Below, piece after piece: positions 20,403-29,877 of a DNA stretch of 64,000 bases. The notes below the pieces were generated by a model, which had not been told where the DNA came from, did no database searches, and worked only from the letters and a program-made list of their open reading frames with translations. The translations under genes were made by a program, and so were the position numbers. The first letter of the stretch is position 1; the number at the start of each line of letters is the position of its first letter. Source of the DNA: Legionella jamestowniensis (lineage in GTDB: Bacteria > Pseudomonadota > Gammaproteobacteria > Legionellales > Legionellaceae); the NCBI RefSeq assembly GCF_001467745.1, contig NZ_LNYG01000013.1, positions 1,481,178 through 1,545,177 of the forward strand, written 5' to 3'.

Positions 20403-22097
20403 TCACCTAAGTCTGCCTGCCCTTAAAGAGGGTAGGATTTCGACAAAAGGTCTTTCGGGAACAACCAATAAGGGTTCTTTTGAGTCCCTTACCATAGCTA
20501 ACAAACTAAGCAAACTATTTACACCATGGCAAACAGCATCCGTACGCACGGTTTGACTACTAAAGTTAGTAATGAAACCTCCTATGGCGCGCTCCGGATT
20601 TTTGACATCATAGGTATTGGCCTTGGTGTAGGCATTTTGTAAAAGCCAGCGAGTAGTTAACAACATGGGCTGACGATATTGATTACAATTGTTTAAATGG
20701 TTAATTTGACAAAAGTCATAAAGAACTCCCATCACCTCATTTATCCAACCGTTGCCGCTAGGTGTAATAGCATCACGGTAACGTCCATAAGTGTAAGCAT
20801 CATGTTTATTGGTGATTTGCAGCGATAATATTTTCGCAGCGGTTTCTTGGATAATGCGTCGATAAATCGCCTCATTGTTAATTTTGGCATAGTCAATCAT
20901 TGCCATGAGAACCCAGCTAGTAGAAATAGAGTTCTTGGGTCGAAAATCATCGCCAACAAAGGCGCTTTGTTGCTTAACTTCTTCTTTAAAATGATTGGCA
21001 ATTTTTGTAGCACCCTCATAATAGCGTTGATCCTTGGTGATGGCGTACAACCGAGAAAGAGCGGAAAGTACCTGGCCTGAGTAAAGGAAGGAGTGCTTAT
21101 CATAAACACGCCAGCTAGTGCCTTTACAACTGGCAATGGGTGTTACATTGCCATCCGGTTTTATCATGGTTAATAGCCAATCGCCTGCCTTTTTAGCGGC
21201 AGTTAGGTAGTTATCACTATTGTAAAAACGATACAGTTCCAAAAGCGTAAAAATGGTTTTAGAGGTGGTTCCAACAACGACACGGCATTGCTTTTGCGAT
21301 GTTAAAGGGTTAAAGGAATAATAAAACCCTCCTGCATGTGGGCCAGCGGGTACTTGCATAGACAAAATAAATTGGGCAATAGGTTTGAATTGTTTTTCAA
21401 GTACCGGATCGTGATTATATTGGTAAAGTTTAATGAGGGTATATAAGCTGGACGCGCTATAAATTGTGCGTAGTCGCTTTTCTGATTTGTCTTCTCTGGC
21501 GTCATAAAATTTGAAGAAGCCATGTAAGGAAGGATGCATTACATTGAGCAGATAATGTTGACTATTGGCCACTTGTTCTTTAATCAAAGATACATCTAAA
21601 AGTCGAACGGCCACGCGATTACCTAATAATTCCAATCCCTTTTTTAGGTATTCAATAAATGCATAAGTTTGCGTGGGGTAATAGTCAAAGCTAACTTTAA
21701 AGCGAAACTCTTCTAATTCTTTAACAGTTATTGGTTTAATGTTTGTAGTATTTAAAGCGCTTTCGGTGGCAGTTTGCAAAACCTGTGGTAAATTTTGACC
21801 CTGAACACTGGCCTGTCCAATTTGCGCGCCTTGATAATAGATACTGAGCTCAGTACTCCAATTAGGTATTTGATAGGAAGTATTCCACAAGGTATTCAGT
21901 GATGTTTTTGCGATGGGTGTGTTTAAAATTCTATGATTTGCCACGGAGCGGATATGGGCAATAACCATATCACGAAACTCTTGATTTTGATTAATGTCTG
22001 TTGTTTGGGAGCGGGTATCAGTGGTAAAGGGATAAACAAGGCCGAGAGGTAAAACATAAAGAACAGTTAATACGATTATTTTTATAATTTTTTGCAT
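20403..22097 (-). CDS. Secreted alpha/alpha-toroid-like protein of unknown function
   Basis: This 564-residue protein starts with a signal peptide (MQKIIKIIVLTVLYVLPLGLVY). From about residue 190 the sequence has regular helical hairpins with patterns such as LYTLIKLYQYNHDP, LLELYRFYNSDNYLTAAKKAGDWLL and LSALSRLYAITKDQRYYEGATKIA. These resemble the alpha/alpha toroids of glycoside hydrolases, epimerases and terpene or lanthionine cyclases. I cannot name a substrate; no metal-binding set or acidic pair is obvious. ATG 22097 (after GTGGAAATA) is preferred to GTG 22106. It is transcribed away from the acyl-chain operon. Confidence 0.7.
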   Translation of the reverse strand: MQKIIKIIVLTVLYVLPLGLVYPFTTDTRSQTTDINQNQEFRDMVIAHIRSVANHRILNTPIAKTSLNTLWNTSYQIPNWSTELSIYYQGAQIGQASVQGQNLPQVLQTATESALNTTNIKPITVKELEEFRFKVSFDYYPTQTYAFIEYLKKGLELLGNRVAVRLLDVSLIKEQVANSQHYLLNVMHPSLHGFFKFYDAREDKSEKRLRTIYSASSLYTLIKLYQYNHDPVLEKQFKPIAQFILSMQVPAGPHAGGFYYSFNPLTSQKQCRVVVGTTSKTIFTLLELYRFYNSDNYLTAAKKAGDWLLTMIKPDGNVTPIASCKGTSWRVYDKHSFLYSGQVLSALSRLYAITKDQRYYEGATKIANHFKEEVKQQSAFVGDDFRPKNSISTSWVLMAMIDYAKINNEAIYRRIIQETAAKILSLQITNKHDAYTYGRYRDAITPSGNGWINEVMGVLYDFCQINHLNNCNQYRQPMLLTTRWLLQNAYTKANTYDVKNPERAIGGFITNFSSQTVRTDAVCHGVNSLLSLLAMVRDSKEPLLVVPERPFVEILPSLRAGRLR

Positions 22098-22106
22098 TAT
22101 TTCCAC

Positions 22107-22469
22107 TACTTATTAAGAAACACATCTTAAAAAAATTTTTTCATCCAGAAAAAGTATAAAAGATAACGATTTTATTTAATAGCCTGGTGAAAAGGCCGAA
22201 AGTTCTCATAAACTGATGTTGGAGATGATTTGAGCTTTAATAAATGACAGCCGAATAAAATTGTCTGATATTAACAATTACTAAGTCGCATCAATAAGCT
22301 ACATAACATGATTAATCGCTGTGGAATTTGAATGGAGTGAGAATAAGAGTCAAAGTGACTAAAAAATGAGAAATATTTGCAGTGGAATCACCTTATTGCC
22401 GTAGCTGTCTGTTAAAAATTTATGATATACTTCGGGATTTTGAAAACCAGTCGAGCCTGAGGAATAAAA
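22107..22469. other. Intergenic region with a probable promoter for the acyl-chain operon
   Basis: This 363-base divergent gap has no coding potential that I can see. Near its right end TGATATACT (22423-22431) matches an extended -10 element, with a weak -35 region; transcription would begin about 30 bases before the acyl carrier protein gene. The left part has long A and T runs next to the toroid gene start. Confidence 0.4.
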
Positions 22470-22883
22470 ATGAATGTAGAAAGCGTGTACCCTAAGGTAA
22501 GGGAAATTATCGCTGATGTTTTGGTTATTGACGAAGAAGAAGTTTCTTTAAATAGTCGTTTAATCGCTGATTTAGGAGCTGAGTCAATAGATTTTCTGGA
22601 TTTAGTTTTTCAACTTGAAAAAGAATTCAGCATTAAGATACCTCGCGGTCAATTAGAAAAAAATGCCCGCGGTGATTTGGCTGAAGATGAGTTTGAGAAA
22701 GGCGGTATACTTACTGCTAAAGGAATGCAAGCGCTCAAAAGTTATTTAAGTGAAGTTCCAGCTGATTACTTCAAGGAAAATTTAAAAGTTAATGAAATTC
22801 CCACCCTATTTACTGTTGAAACATTTTGTAAATTAGTCGTGGCAGCTGTGAATGAACAAAAAGCTTGTGAAACAACAGCCTGA
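22470..22883 (+). CDS. Acyl carrier protein, AcpXL-like
   Basis: This 137-residue carrier protein is longer than FAS AcpP (about 78). The phosphopantetheine attachment Ser39 lies in DLGAESIDFLDLVFQLEKEF, and the following FSIKIPRGQLE resembles rhizobial AcpXL. AcpXL carries very-long-chain hydroxy acyl groups destined for lipid A, and Legionella lipid A is known to contain C27-C28 oxo- and dioic acids. I infer that this protein carries those chains. It heads a five-gene operon and overlaps the next gene by one base. Confidence 0.85.
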   Translation: MNVESVYPKVREIIADVLVIDEEEVSLNSRLIADLGAESIDFLDLVFQLEKEFSIKIPRGQLEKNARGDLAEDEFEKGGILTAKGMQALKSYLSEVPADYFKENLKVNEIPTLFTVETFCKLVVAAVNEQKACETTA

Positions 22884-23767
22884 TGCGGTTTTTATTTGTC
22901 GATAGAATTTTGCAGTTATCTCCTGGTGAGACTATCCGGGGGATAAAGCATATAACACCGGATGATGCTTATCTATGCTATGACGATACTGGCAAGTTAT
23001 GTTTCATTCCTTCCTTAATTGGAGAAACGCTGGGGCAGCTGGCTGCATGGAATGTCATGTTTTTTAACGACTTTAGTTTGCGTCCAGTAGCGGGAGTAGT
23101 TGCCAGTGCGCGTGTTTATCGCCCTGCTTATATCGGTGAGACCCTCGAATTAGAATCATTCATTGAGCGACTCGATGAGACTGCCGTACAGTATCACAGT
23201 ATCGCCCGTATCAATGATGAAACCGTATTCCAGGTGGAGGGTGCTTTGGGTCCATTGCTACCCATGGATGAGTTTATTGATAATCAAGAGGTACGTGGTC
23301 AATTTCAAGAAATTTATAGGCCAGGAGATTGGTCGCCCTCGGTTAACTCTAAACAGATAGCGCTAAATATAGAAGCAAACCCTCGTGTTTCTAAATTGTC
23401 TTTCGACCGAATTATAGCCTCAGAGCCTGGTATTTCGTTAGTAGCAGAAAAAAGTATTACAGGCGCTGCTCCCTTTTTTCCTGATCATTTTCCCCGCAAG
23501 CCTGTATTACCCATGACGGTATTATTGGAATGCAAGCTTAATTTGGCACGCGAGTTTCTGGCTCAAGCACAATTGCATACGGCTTACCAAATTAGCGAGC
23601 TACGCAAAATAAAAATGAATGAGTTTATTTATCCAGGTGATATTGTTACCTGTTATGTGAAAGTCAAACAGCAAGATAACCAACAATTAATTTTAACTTA
23701 TCGCAGCGAAGTCGAAGGTAAACGTGTCTGCGTTTTAGAATTAGTTATGACGGCGAAAGGTTGCTAA
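22883..23767 (+). CDS. Double-hotdog 3-hydroxyacyl-ACP dehydratase-like protein
   Basis: This 294-residue protein looks like two FabA/FabZ-like hotdog domains. The second (about residues 165-294) has FFPDHFPRKPVLPMTVLLE with His202 and the distal Glu typical of FabZ. The first (1-140) has the matching segment FIPSLIGETLGQLAAW without the His, so only one half may be catalytic, or the two halves form one active site. It would dehydrate hydroxyacyl-ACP intermediates during very-long-chain elongation, as FabZXL in rhizobia, although that protein is a single domain. Confidence 0.75.
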   Translation: MRFLFVDRILQLSPGETIRGIKHITPDDAYLCYDDTGKLCFIPSLIGETLGQLAAWNVMFFNDFSLRPVAGVVASARVYRPAYIGETLELESFIERLDETAVQYHSIARINDETVFQVEGALGPLLPMDEFIDNQEVRGQFQEIYRPGDWSPSVNSKQIALNIEANPRVSKLSFDRIIASEPGISLVAEKSITGAAPFFPDHFPRKPVLPMTVLLECKLNLAREFLAQAQLHTAYQISELRKIKMNEFIYPGDIVTCYVKVKQQDNQQLILTYRSEVEGKRVCVLELVMTAKGC

Positions 23768-23769
23768 TT

Positions 23770-25065
23770 ATGAACAAAAGACGAGTGGCAATTACAGGTT
23801 TGGGCATCGTTTCGCCTTTGGGCAATGATGTTCATTCTACTTGGCAAAATTTAATGGCAGGTCAGTCAGGTATTGCTGAAATCAAACATTTTGATGCCAG
23901 TGGCTTCCCCACCCGCATTGCTGCGGAAGTAAAAGGATTCCAACTCAATCCTTGCATAAAGGGCAAACATAATCGTTTTGCCATGCCATTTACTCAATAC
24001 GCGCTGGAAGCCGCCTATCAAGCTTTTGATGATGCGGGTATTACTCCTGATGAACACACTGCTTCCCGTTGGGGAGTGGTTACAGGAAGCGGTATGATGA
24101 CTGCTGAGTTTAGCTATTTACAGCGTTTTCAAACTACTTGTGCAGCTGACGGGATGATTAATTGGCAAACTTTACAAGAGAAAGCCCAAGATTTTTATCG
24201 TCTGGTTGATTTCGGTAAAACCACCTCTAACTCCGGTCTTTCTTTGCTAATTCAGCAATTTGGTATAAAAGGTTATGCGTCGTCAGTTCATACTGCCTGT
24301 GCGTCAGGAGGACAAGCTCTGGGTTTAGCCATGCAGGTGATTCGCCGCGGTGAAGCAGATTTTATGCTGGCGGGTGGTTTCGATTCGATGATTAATCCCC
24401 TCGGTTTATCTAGCTTCTGCCTATTAGGGGCTTTATCTACTTACAACGAAACACCGACAACGGCCAGTCGACCTTTTGATAATACTCGCAACGGGTTTGT
24501 ATTAGGTGAGGGTGCTGCTTTTTTAATTCTTGAAGAGTGGAGCAAAGCCAAAGCCAGGGGTGCAAAAATTTATGCGGAACTTGCAGGTGAGGGAAATTCC
24601 TTAAGCTCTTATCGCATTACCGACTCACATCCCAATGGGGATGGTGCTATTCAGGCGATTCAACGCGCGTTGGACGATGCCCAAGTGACTGCTCGAGATG
24701 TGGATTACATTAATGCACACGGTACATCCACCAAGATGAATGATTTAAGTGAAACCAATGCAATAAAAGCAGCATTTAGCGAATATGCCAAACAACTGCC
24801 TGTCAGTTCGACAAAAAGTCAAACAGGACATTTAATTGCTGCAGCAGGTGCTCTTGAGGCAGTATTGTCTGTTTTGAGTATTCAGCATGCTTATATCCCA
24901 CCAACCGTAAATTTAACGACGCCTGATCCTGAGTGTGATCTTGATTATGTCGTTGATGGACCTCGTGAAAAATCATTAGGCGTTGTTCTTTCTAACTCAT
25001 TTGGCTTTGGTGGCTCGAATAGTTGTTTATTGTTTAAACATCCTGAGTTTGGAGGAGTAAATTGA
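23770..25065 (+). CDS. Beta-ketoacyl-ACP synthase II-like (FabF family), catalytic triad intact
   Basis: This 431-residue condensing enzyme has the KAS II Cys-His-His set: Cys177 in HTACASGG, His in NAHGTSTKMND, and His in QTGHLIAAAGALE. It should extend acyl-ACP by two carbons. It begins RVAITGLGIVSPLGN. A TTG at 23761 is in frame, but ATG 23770 fits better. It is paired with a second synthase that has lost Cys; the stop overlaps that gene's start by one base. Confidence 0.88.
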   Translation: MNKRRVAITGLGIVSPLGNDVHSTWQNLMAGQSGIAEIKHFDASGFPTRIAAEVKGFQLNPCIKGKHNRFAMPFTQYALEAAYQAFDDAGITPDEHTASRWGVVTGSGMMTAEFSYLQRFQTTCAADGMINWQTLQEKAQDFYRLVDFGKTTSNSGLSLLIQQFGIKGYASSVHTACASGGQALGLAMQVIRRGEADFMLAGGFDSMINPLGLSSFCLLGALSTYNETPTTASRPFDNTRNGFVLGEGAAFLILEEWSKAKARGAKIYAELAGEGNSLSSYRITDSHPNGDGAIQAIQRALDDAQVTARDVDYINAHGTSTKMNDLSETNAIKAAFSEYAKQLPVSSTKSQTGHLIAAAGALEAVLSVLSIQHAYIPPTVNLTTPDPECDLDYVVDGPREKSLGVVLSNSFGFGGSNSCLLFKHPEFGGVN

Positions 25066-26342
25066 TGAAAAACTCCAACCGTGTTTTTATTACTGGCCTA
25101 AGTGCGGTGACAGCATGTGGCGATACGGTCGAAAGTACTTGGGAAGCAATTTTAAATGGCCAAAGCGGTATTGATGAAATTAAGCAATGGGATTTATCGT
25201 CGTGGTCACATCGCTTAGGTGGTGAGCTTAAAAATTATCAACCGGCAAAAATGCTTCCTGATCGAAAATTGATGAAAGTAATTTCCAGACAGGATGTAAT
25301 AGGTATAAATGCGGCAGTGCAAGCCGTTAATCATAGCCAGATAATTGATTATCGCACGACATTAGCTCCGGAAGTAATCGAACATTTTAACGACAGAACA
25401 GCAATTTTTGTGGGCTCCCCAGGTAATAAATATTTCCAACAGGAAGATTTCCTACCGCTACTTGCGAAAACCGGCGGGGACATGAAAGGTTTTGCAGATG
25501 AGTTATTTAATGAAGTTCATCCCATGTGGTTATTACGTATTTTGCCCAATAATGTACTGGCTTATACAGGAATTACTTACGGTTTTAAGGGACCTAACCA
25601 CAACGTTACCAATCATGCTGTCGGCGGGACTCAGGCGCTAATTGAAGCTTACCATGCGATTGCCCAAGGGCAGGCTGACAGAGCTGTTGTTGTCGGTTAT
25701 GACATAGGTATTGAGCCGCAAGCGCTCTTTTATTACGAGAAACTTGGCGTAATCAGTTCAAAGCATCTGAAACCTTTTGACAATGAGCATGACGGCACTG
25801 TTCTGGCTGAGGGTGCCGCAGCAATCGTATTGGAAAGTGAAGAAAGTGTGCAGGCTCGTTCAGCGCGTTGTTTTGGGGAAATTACCGGTGGTATTTCAGC
25901 GACAGAGGCGGCCGGTTTATTCTCGGTGGAGACTGAAGGTGGAGCACTAACAGAGTTAATAAAACGCACGTTAGATTCACAGCATCTAAGCCCTGATGAC
26001 ATTGACTTCATCGTTGCTCATGGGAATGGAAATGTGAAATCTGATAATAGCGAAGCGCAGGCTATTAATAATACTTTGGCCAATGTACCCGTGACTGCTT
26101 TTAAATGGGCCATGGGGCATACTATTTGTGCTTCAGGGGTGATTGATGCAGTATTAACGAGTTATGCGTTGGCGCACAAATGCGTACCAGGTATTGCCAA
26201 TTTTACGCAGGCTGCACCAGCTTGCAAGCACTTAAACATTAAAATGGAGCATCGTTATTTGGACAGCGCTAAAACTGCATTAATGATTAATCGTGGGTTT
26301 GCCAGTATTAATGCTTGCATAGTGATTAAAGCTTGTGACTGA
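25065..26342 (+). CDS. FabF-like protein without active-site Cys
   Basis: This 425-residue thiolase-fold protein is clearly KAS-like: FITGLSAVTACGD at the start, His in VAHGNGNVKSDN, His in MGHTICASGV. At the nucleophile the sequence is NHAVGGTQALIEA, so Cys aligns with Ala185. It cannot form the acyl thioester and may act as a decarboxylase or chain-length factor partner for the preceding synthase, as in type II polyketide systems. Two KAS genes in tandem are also the rhizobial fabF2XL-fabF1XL arrangement. The start ATG 25065 overlaps the previous stop. Confidence 0.82.
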   Translation: MKNSNRVFITGLSAVTACGDTVESTWEAILNGQSGIDEIKQWDLSSWSHRLGGELKNYQPAKMLPDRKLMKVISRQDVIGINAAVQAVNHSQIIDYRTTLAPEVIEHFNDRTAIFVGSPGNKYFQQEDFLPLLAKTGGDMKGFADELFNEVHPMWLLRILPNNVLAYTGITYGFKGPNHNVTNHAVGGTQALIEAYHAIAQGQADRAVVVGYDIGIEPQALFYYEKLGVISSKHLKPFDNEHDGTVLAEGAAAIVLESEESVQARSARCFGEITGGISATEAAGLFSVETEGGALTELIKRTLDSQHLSPDDIDFIVAHGNGNVKSDNSEAQAINNTLANVPVTAFKWAMGHTICASGVIDAVLTSYALAHKCVPGIANFTQAAPACKHLNIKMEHRYLDSAKTALMINRGFASINACIVIKACD

Positions 26343-27189
26343 GTTAACGACGAAGATAGATAATTTGCGCATTTCGTTTATGGGGCGATTTCTATATCGT
26401 TTTATCCCTTATCGACGTAATATTGTTCACGCAAATATTAATCAGGTTTTTGGTGAGAGTTTAAACGGTCCACAAAAAGAACGATTGGCAAAAGCAATTT
26501 ATTCGCACGTGGCCACCTCCATTAAAGAAATTATTCAATTACGATTCATCAGTGAAAAAAAGCTGCGTGAGCGTGTCGAAGTTCGTGGTTACCAACGGTT
26601 ATTGGATATTGTTGCTAAAGAACGGGGTGTTTTAATTTTAACAGGACATTTTGGCAACTGGGAGTTTGCTCCGCTTGGAGGAATATTAAATTTTAAAGAA
26701 TTTAAAGGGCAATTTCATTTTATACGTCGTACCTTTGGCAATAAAACGCTTGAGCAATTTTTGTTTCGCCGCTATTATCGCGCAGGGTTAAATGTCATTC
26801 CCAAGAAAAATTCATTGGAACAGGTATGCAAAGCCTTGGATCAGAACCATGCTGTCGTTTTTGTGTTAGATCAGCACGCTTCTCTGGTTAATCGTGATGG
26901 AGTAGCCGTCGAGTTTTTTGGTAAAAAAGCGGGAACTTATCGTAGCTTAGCCAGCTTTGCGCGTCATACGGGTGTTCCTGTGGTACCTGCAGCAGGGTAT
27001 CGCTTACCAAACGGTAAGCATGTCCTTGAATTTCATGAACCTATCTATTGGAAAGATTACGAGACGACCCAAGAATCTATTTATCAAAATACGCTTGCTT
27101 ATAATCAAGCGTTGGAACGTATTATTTTAGCTCACCCGGAGCAGTGGCACTGGCTGCATAAACGCTGGAAGTTAAAAACCTCTGCTTAA
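26335..27189 (+). CDS. Lipid A late acyltransferase, LpxXL/LpxL-like
   Basis: This 284-residue membrane-associated acyltransferase of the HtrB/LpxL family carries the H-x4-E catalytic motif in TGHFGNWEF near residue 104. It would move an acyl chain from ACP to the lipid A precursor at the inner membrane. Being last in an operon with a dedicated ACP and elongation enzymes, it probably installs the very-long-chain acid. The start is GTG 26335, overlapping the preceding gene by eight bases. Its stop overlaps the stop of the convergent next gene. Confidence 0.85.
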   Translation: MTELTTKIDNLRISFMGRFLYRFIPYRRNIVHANINQVFGESLNGPQKERLAKAIYSHVATSIKEIIQLRFISEKKLRERVEVRGYQRLLDIVAKERGVLILTGHFGNWEFAPLGGILNFKEFKGQFHFIRRTFGNKTLEQFLFRRYYRAGLNVIPKKNSLEQVCKALDQNHAVVFVLDQHASLVNRDGVAVEFFGKKAGTYRSLASFARHTGVPVVPAAGYRLPNGKHVLEFHEPIYWKDYETTQESIYQNTLAYNQALERIILAHPEQWHWLHKRWKLKTSA

Positions 27190-27932
27190 TCACGAATGAT
27201 GGGTTGTTGGGTAAAAAATTCAAAATTATAGTTGTACAGACCAACGAAAGTGCCATCGGCCTGAAGTTGTAAAAGCACTTTATTAATTTGTTCAATCTTG
27301 TCTTGATTGATCGGCGAAGCAACAACACCCAACCCTTCTCCAACTTGAAAATGTTCCTTTAGGACTTTAGCATCCTCTGGATACTGATGTGCCAAATATA
27401 ACGCTGTAAAATAATTACCAAATACAGCGTCAATTTTACCGTCTTTTAAGTCAAGAAATATATTCTGATAAACATCATAGGGTACAACCGTAAATTGATT
27501 GATGAAATTTTCAGTAATATATTGATAATATTCGCGTGACCGTAGTGCTCCGACACGCTTACCCTGTAACTCGTCAATAGTATTGATAGGACTACTCTTC
27601 AATACGGTAAATCCGCCATCACAGGGTAAGTAAGGAAGACTAAACACAAACTCTTGTCTACGCTCGGGTGTAATAACAATAGAACCAATGGCAAGGTCAA
27701 CTTGATTATTACGGACTGCATTAAGAAGGTTAACAAATTTAAGAGGTTTATATTGGCATTGCCATTGAAGTTTAGTGCAAATTGCATTCATCAAATCAAT
27801 ATCAAATCCTTGTGTGGCTGAGAGTGAGGTGACGTAAGGGGGATTAAAAATTGGTGTTCCAATAATAACTTTGGGATTAGCAGAAAAAGAAAAATTGCAT
27901 AAAAAACAACAGGCTAGACAGAAGAATTTCAT
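27186..27932 (-). CDS. Periplasmic amino acid-type solute-binding protein
   Basis: This 248-residue family 3 solute-binding protein has a signal peptide (MKFFCLACCFLCNFSFSA). It shows the typical GFDIDLMNAICTKL, VDLAIGSIVITPERRQEFVFSLPY and GKRVGALRSREYYQYI segments. It resembles the arginine/polar amino acid binders of ABC importers, but no permease or ATPase gene is nearby, so it may serve a transporter elsewhere. ATG 27932 is preferred to TTG 27938. Confidence 0.87.
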   Translation of the reverse strand: MKFFCLACCFLCNFSFSANPKVIIGTPIFNPPYVTSLSATQGFDIDLMNAICTKLQWQCQYKPLKFVNLLNAVRNNQVDLAIGSIVITPERRQEFVFSLPYLPCDGGFTVLKSSPINTIDELQGKRVGALRSREYYQYITENFINQFTVVPYDVYQNIFLDLKDGKIDAVFGNYFTALYLAHQYPEDAKVLKEHFQVGEGLGVVASPINQDKIEQINKVLLQLQADGTFVGLYNYNFEFFTQQPIIRD

Positions 27933-28094
27933 TTTCAAATGACTTCCTGCAGTAATTTTTATCTAAGTATAGAACAGAATTTAAATAGGAGTTTTATAAA
28001 TATTAGAGATTTAAATCATTTGATGCTCTAAAAGTGCCAGGAAAAATTAAAAGAAAGACAGTCTATCAAGAAAGATGAACTGCCTTTCAACTGG

Positions 28095-29048
28095 TTATAT
28101 AGTGCTTAGCCAGTTCAGGCCTACATAAGGACCTTGCAGACCAAAAGCAGATTCATTATTTGTACTACTAAATGCACTAATAAAGTGATTAGCATTAAAA
28201 TAATTGACAACCATCCAACCCGCATCAATGGTCAAAGTTCCTTGTGTCATAACCCAACCATATTTAGCGCCAAGTTTGGCTTCTAATTCAGGAATAATGG
28301 TTGTTTTGGAACTATTAGACGCTCTACCAACCAAGCCGGGTATAGTAATGCCTGCATTAAATTTCGCATCACCAACCAAAATAGCAGCGGCCCCCTTGCC
28401 ATAAATGGCAAGACCATTACCAACGTTATAAGTCATATCGCTACCAACCCGCGGACCAAATCCATTAAATTGGCTATCCACTGTGAAAGCAAACGGTAGG
28501 GTGGCGGGTATTATCGTGGAATAACCAGAAGCTCGGATTTCATGTTCAATATGTGTAAATTGCACACCGGCATGGAATCGAATGTCTTTGTACTGCCCAA
28601 AATCAACATGTTGGCCAAATTCCAGATTTACAGCATCCCATTCAGGCTCAAAACGGGTTGTACCAAAAAGAGCGGCAGGGAACCCTGGGATAAATACCCC
28701 AGTATAACTGTAATCATTTCGTTTATTATCCCAATGATACCAGTTCAGATTCAAATCATTTCCGGTATTAAAATGGTAAGCGCCTTCCAGCATGAACCCC
28801 CAATGCCAATCAGCATCGGACTCCACATAATGACGTGTGACACCATCAAAAGCGGTGTAGGGCCTGTAACCATAATCCACATCATAGGCAGGTTTAAGGT
28901 ATAGAGCTTTAACGCCAAAATCCCAGCCATTCCATGCGCAAGGTACGGTAACCGAACCAGGGATACACACAGACCCCATGCTACCGGCAAATAGCGTACT
29001 GCAGCCCAACATAAGAGTAGCAAACATTCCTCGATTTAATCGCAACAC
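28095..29048 (-). CDS. Legionella MOMP-like outer membrane protein
   Basis: This 317-residue protein belongs to the Legionella outer membrane protein family (Pfam Legionella_OMP, from memory). It has a signal peptide ending near FAGS, the family start GSVCIPGSVTVPCAWNGWDFGVKALYLKP with two cysteines, and alternating amphipathic strands with aromatic girdles up to the end (GLQGPYVGLNWLSTI). It should form a beta-barrel porin. GTG 29048 is supported by AAGGAG nine bases upstream. This gene is the best single taxonomic marker here. Confidence 0.9.
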   Translation of the reverse strand: MLRLNRGMFATLMLGCSTLFAGSMGSVCIPGSVTVPCAWNGWDFGVKALYLKPAYDVDYGYRPYTAFDGVTRHYVESDADWHWGFMLEGAYHFNTGNDLNLNWYHWDNKRNDYSYTGVFIPGFPAALFGTTRFEPEWDAVNLEFGQHVDFGQYKDIRFHAGVQFTHIEHEIRASGYSTIIPATLPFAFTVDSQFNGFGPRVGSDMTYNVGNGLAIYGKGAAAILVGDAKFNAGITIPGLVGRASNSSKTTIIPELEAKLGAKYGWVMTQGTLTIDAGWMVVNYFNANHFISAFSSTNNESAFGLQGPYVGLNWLSTI

Positions 29049-29296
29049 GCCTTTAATCTCCTTGAATTTTTATTTTTTGTATTAAAATACAATAGGAATT
29101 GATAATACCTAATTAATAATAAAAATTCTAATTCTTCATGCCATTGCAATGCTGATCAATTTTTTCTCACATCTGTGTAAAAATTGATATACTTAAAATG
29201 ATAAGGTCATTTTTTACATTAGCTAAAATTGCTGAAATGTTGATTTAAATTGACCATGAAGCAAAAAGGAAAACATAGCAAGTTAAGGAGCGCATC

Positions 29297-29716
29297 ATGG
29301 ACGTAAAAGAAATTATGACCCCTAATCCAGAATATTTACTGGCAACTAGCACTCTTAGCGAAGCCGCAAAAAAAATGCGAGAACTGGATACGGGTTTTTT
29401 ACCTATTGGTGATAAAGCGACAGATAAGCTAATTGGAACTCTAACTGATAGAGACATTGTTATTTGTGGGCTTGCTGCAGGTAAAGACCTTAGTACGCCT
29501 GTGGAAAAAGTCATGCATAAAGGAATTTTTTACTGTTTCGAAAATGATGATGTAAGAAAAGCTTCCAAGTACATGAAAGAAAATCAAATCCGTCGCTTAG
29601 TGGTGTTAAATAGAGATAAAAAATTGACTGGTATTCTTTCTTTGGGCGATATCGCAGTAAATTGTGCTGAGGATAGAATTAAAGGAGAAACCTTGGAAGA
29701 AATTTCCAAACATTAA
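29297..29716 (+). CDS. CBS-domain protein
   Basis: This 139-residue protein is made of two CBS domains (MTPNPEYLLATSTLSEAAKKM and VEKVMHKGIFYCFENDDVRKA, each followed by GTLTDRDI or GILSLGDI). Such stand-alone CBS pairs bind adenosine nucleotides and are common stress proteins; the partner is unknown. AAGGAG at 29285-29290 precedes the start. It is divergent from the outer membrane protein gene with a 248-base gap. Confidence 0.9.
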   Translation: MDVKEIMTPNPEYLLATSTLSEAAKKMRELDTGFLPIGDKATDKLIGTLTDRDIVICGLAAGKDLSTPVEKVMHKGIFYCFENDDVRKASKYMKENQIRRLVVLNRDKKLTGILSLGDIAVNCAEDRIKGETLEEISKH

Positions 29717-29877
29717 TGACATCATTAACTATTAGCATCAATCATCAAGCCTGGTTGCATGGGGTGGCAACTAGGCATTTTATCAGATAATCTGTTTGTA
29801 AAATATTCTCTGTGCTATTATTGTGACCGCAACACTAGTTTAAAATTTCATCCATCGTTTATTTCCAGGCTACAGTC

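Noticed and set aside
28542..28904. Plus-strand frame of 120 codons opposite the outer membrane protein gene
   Set aside because: It is antisense to a recognised gene, and the residue pattern is not protein-like.
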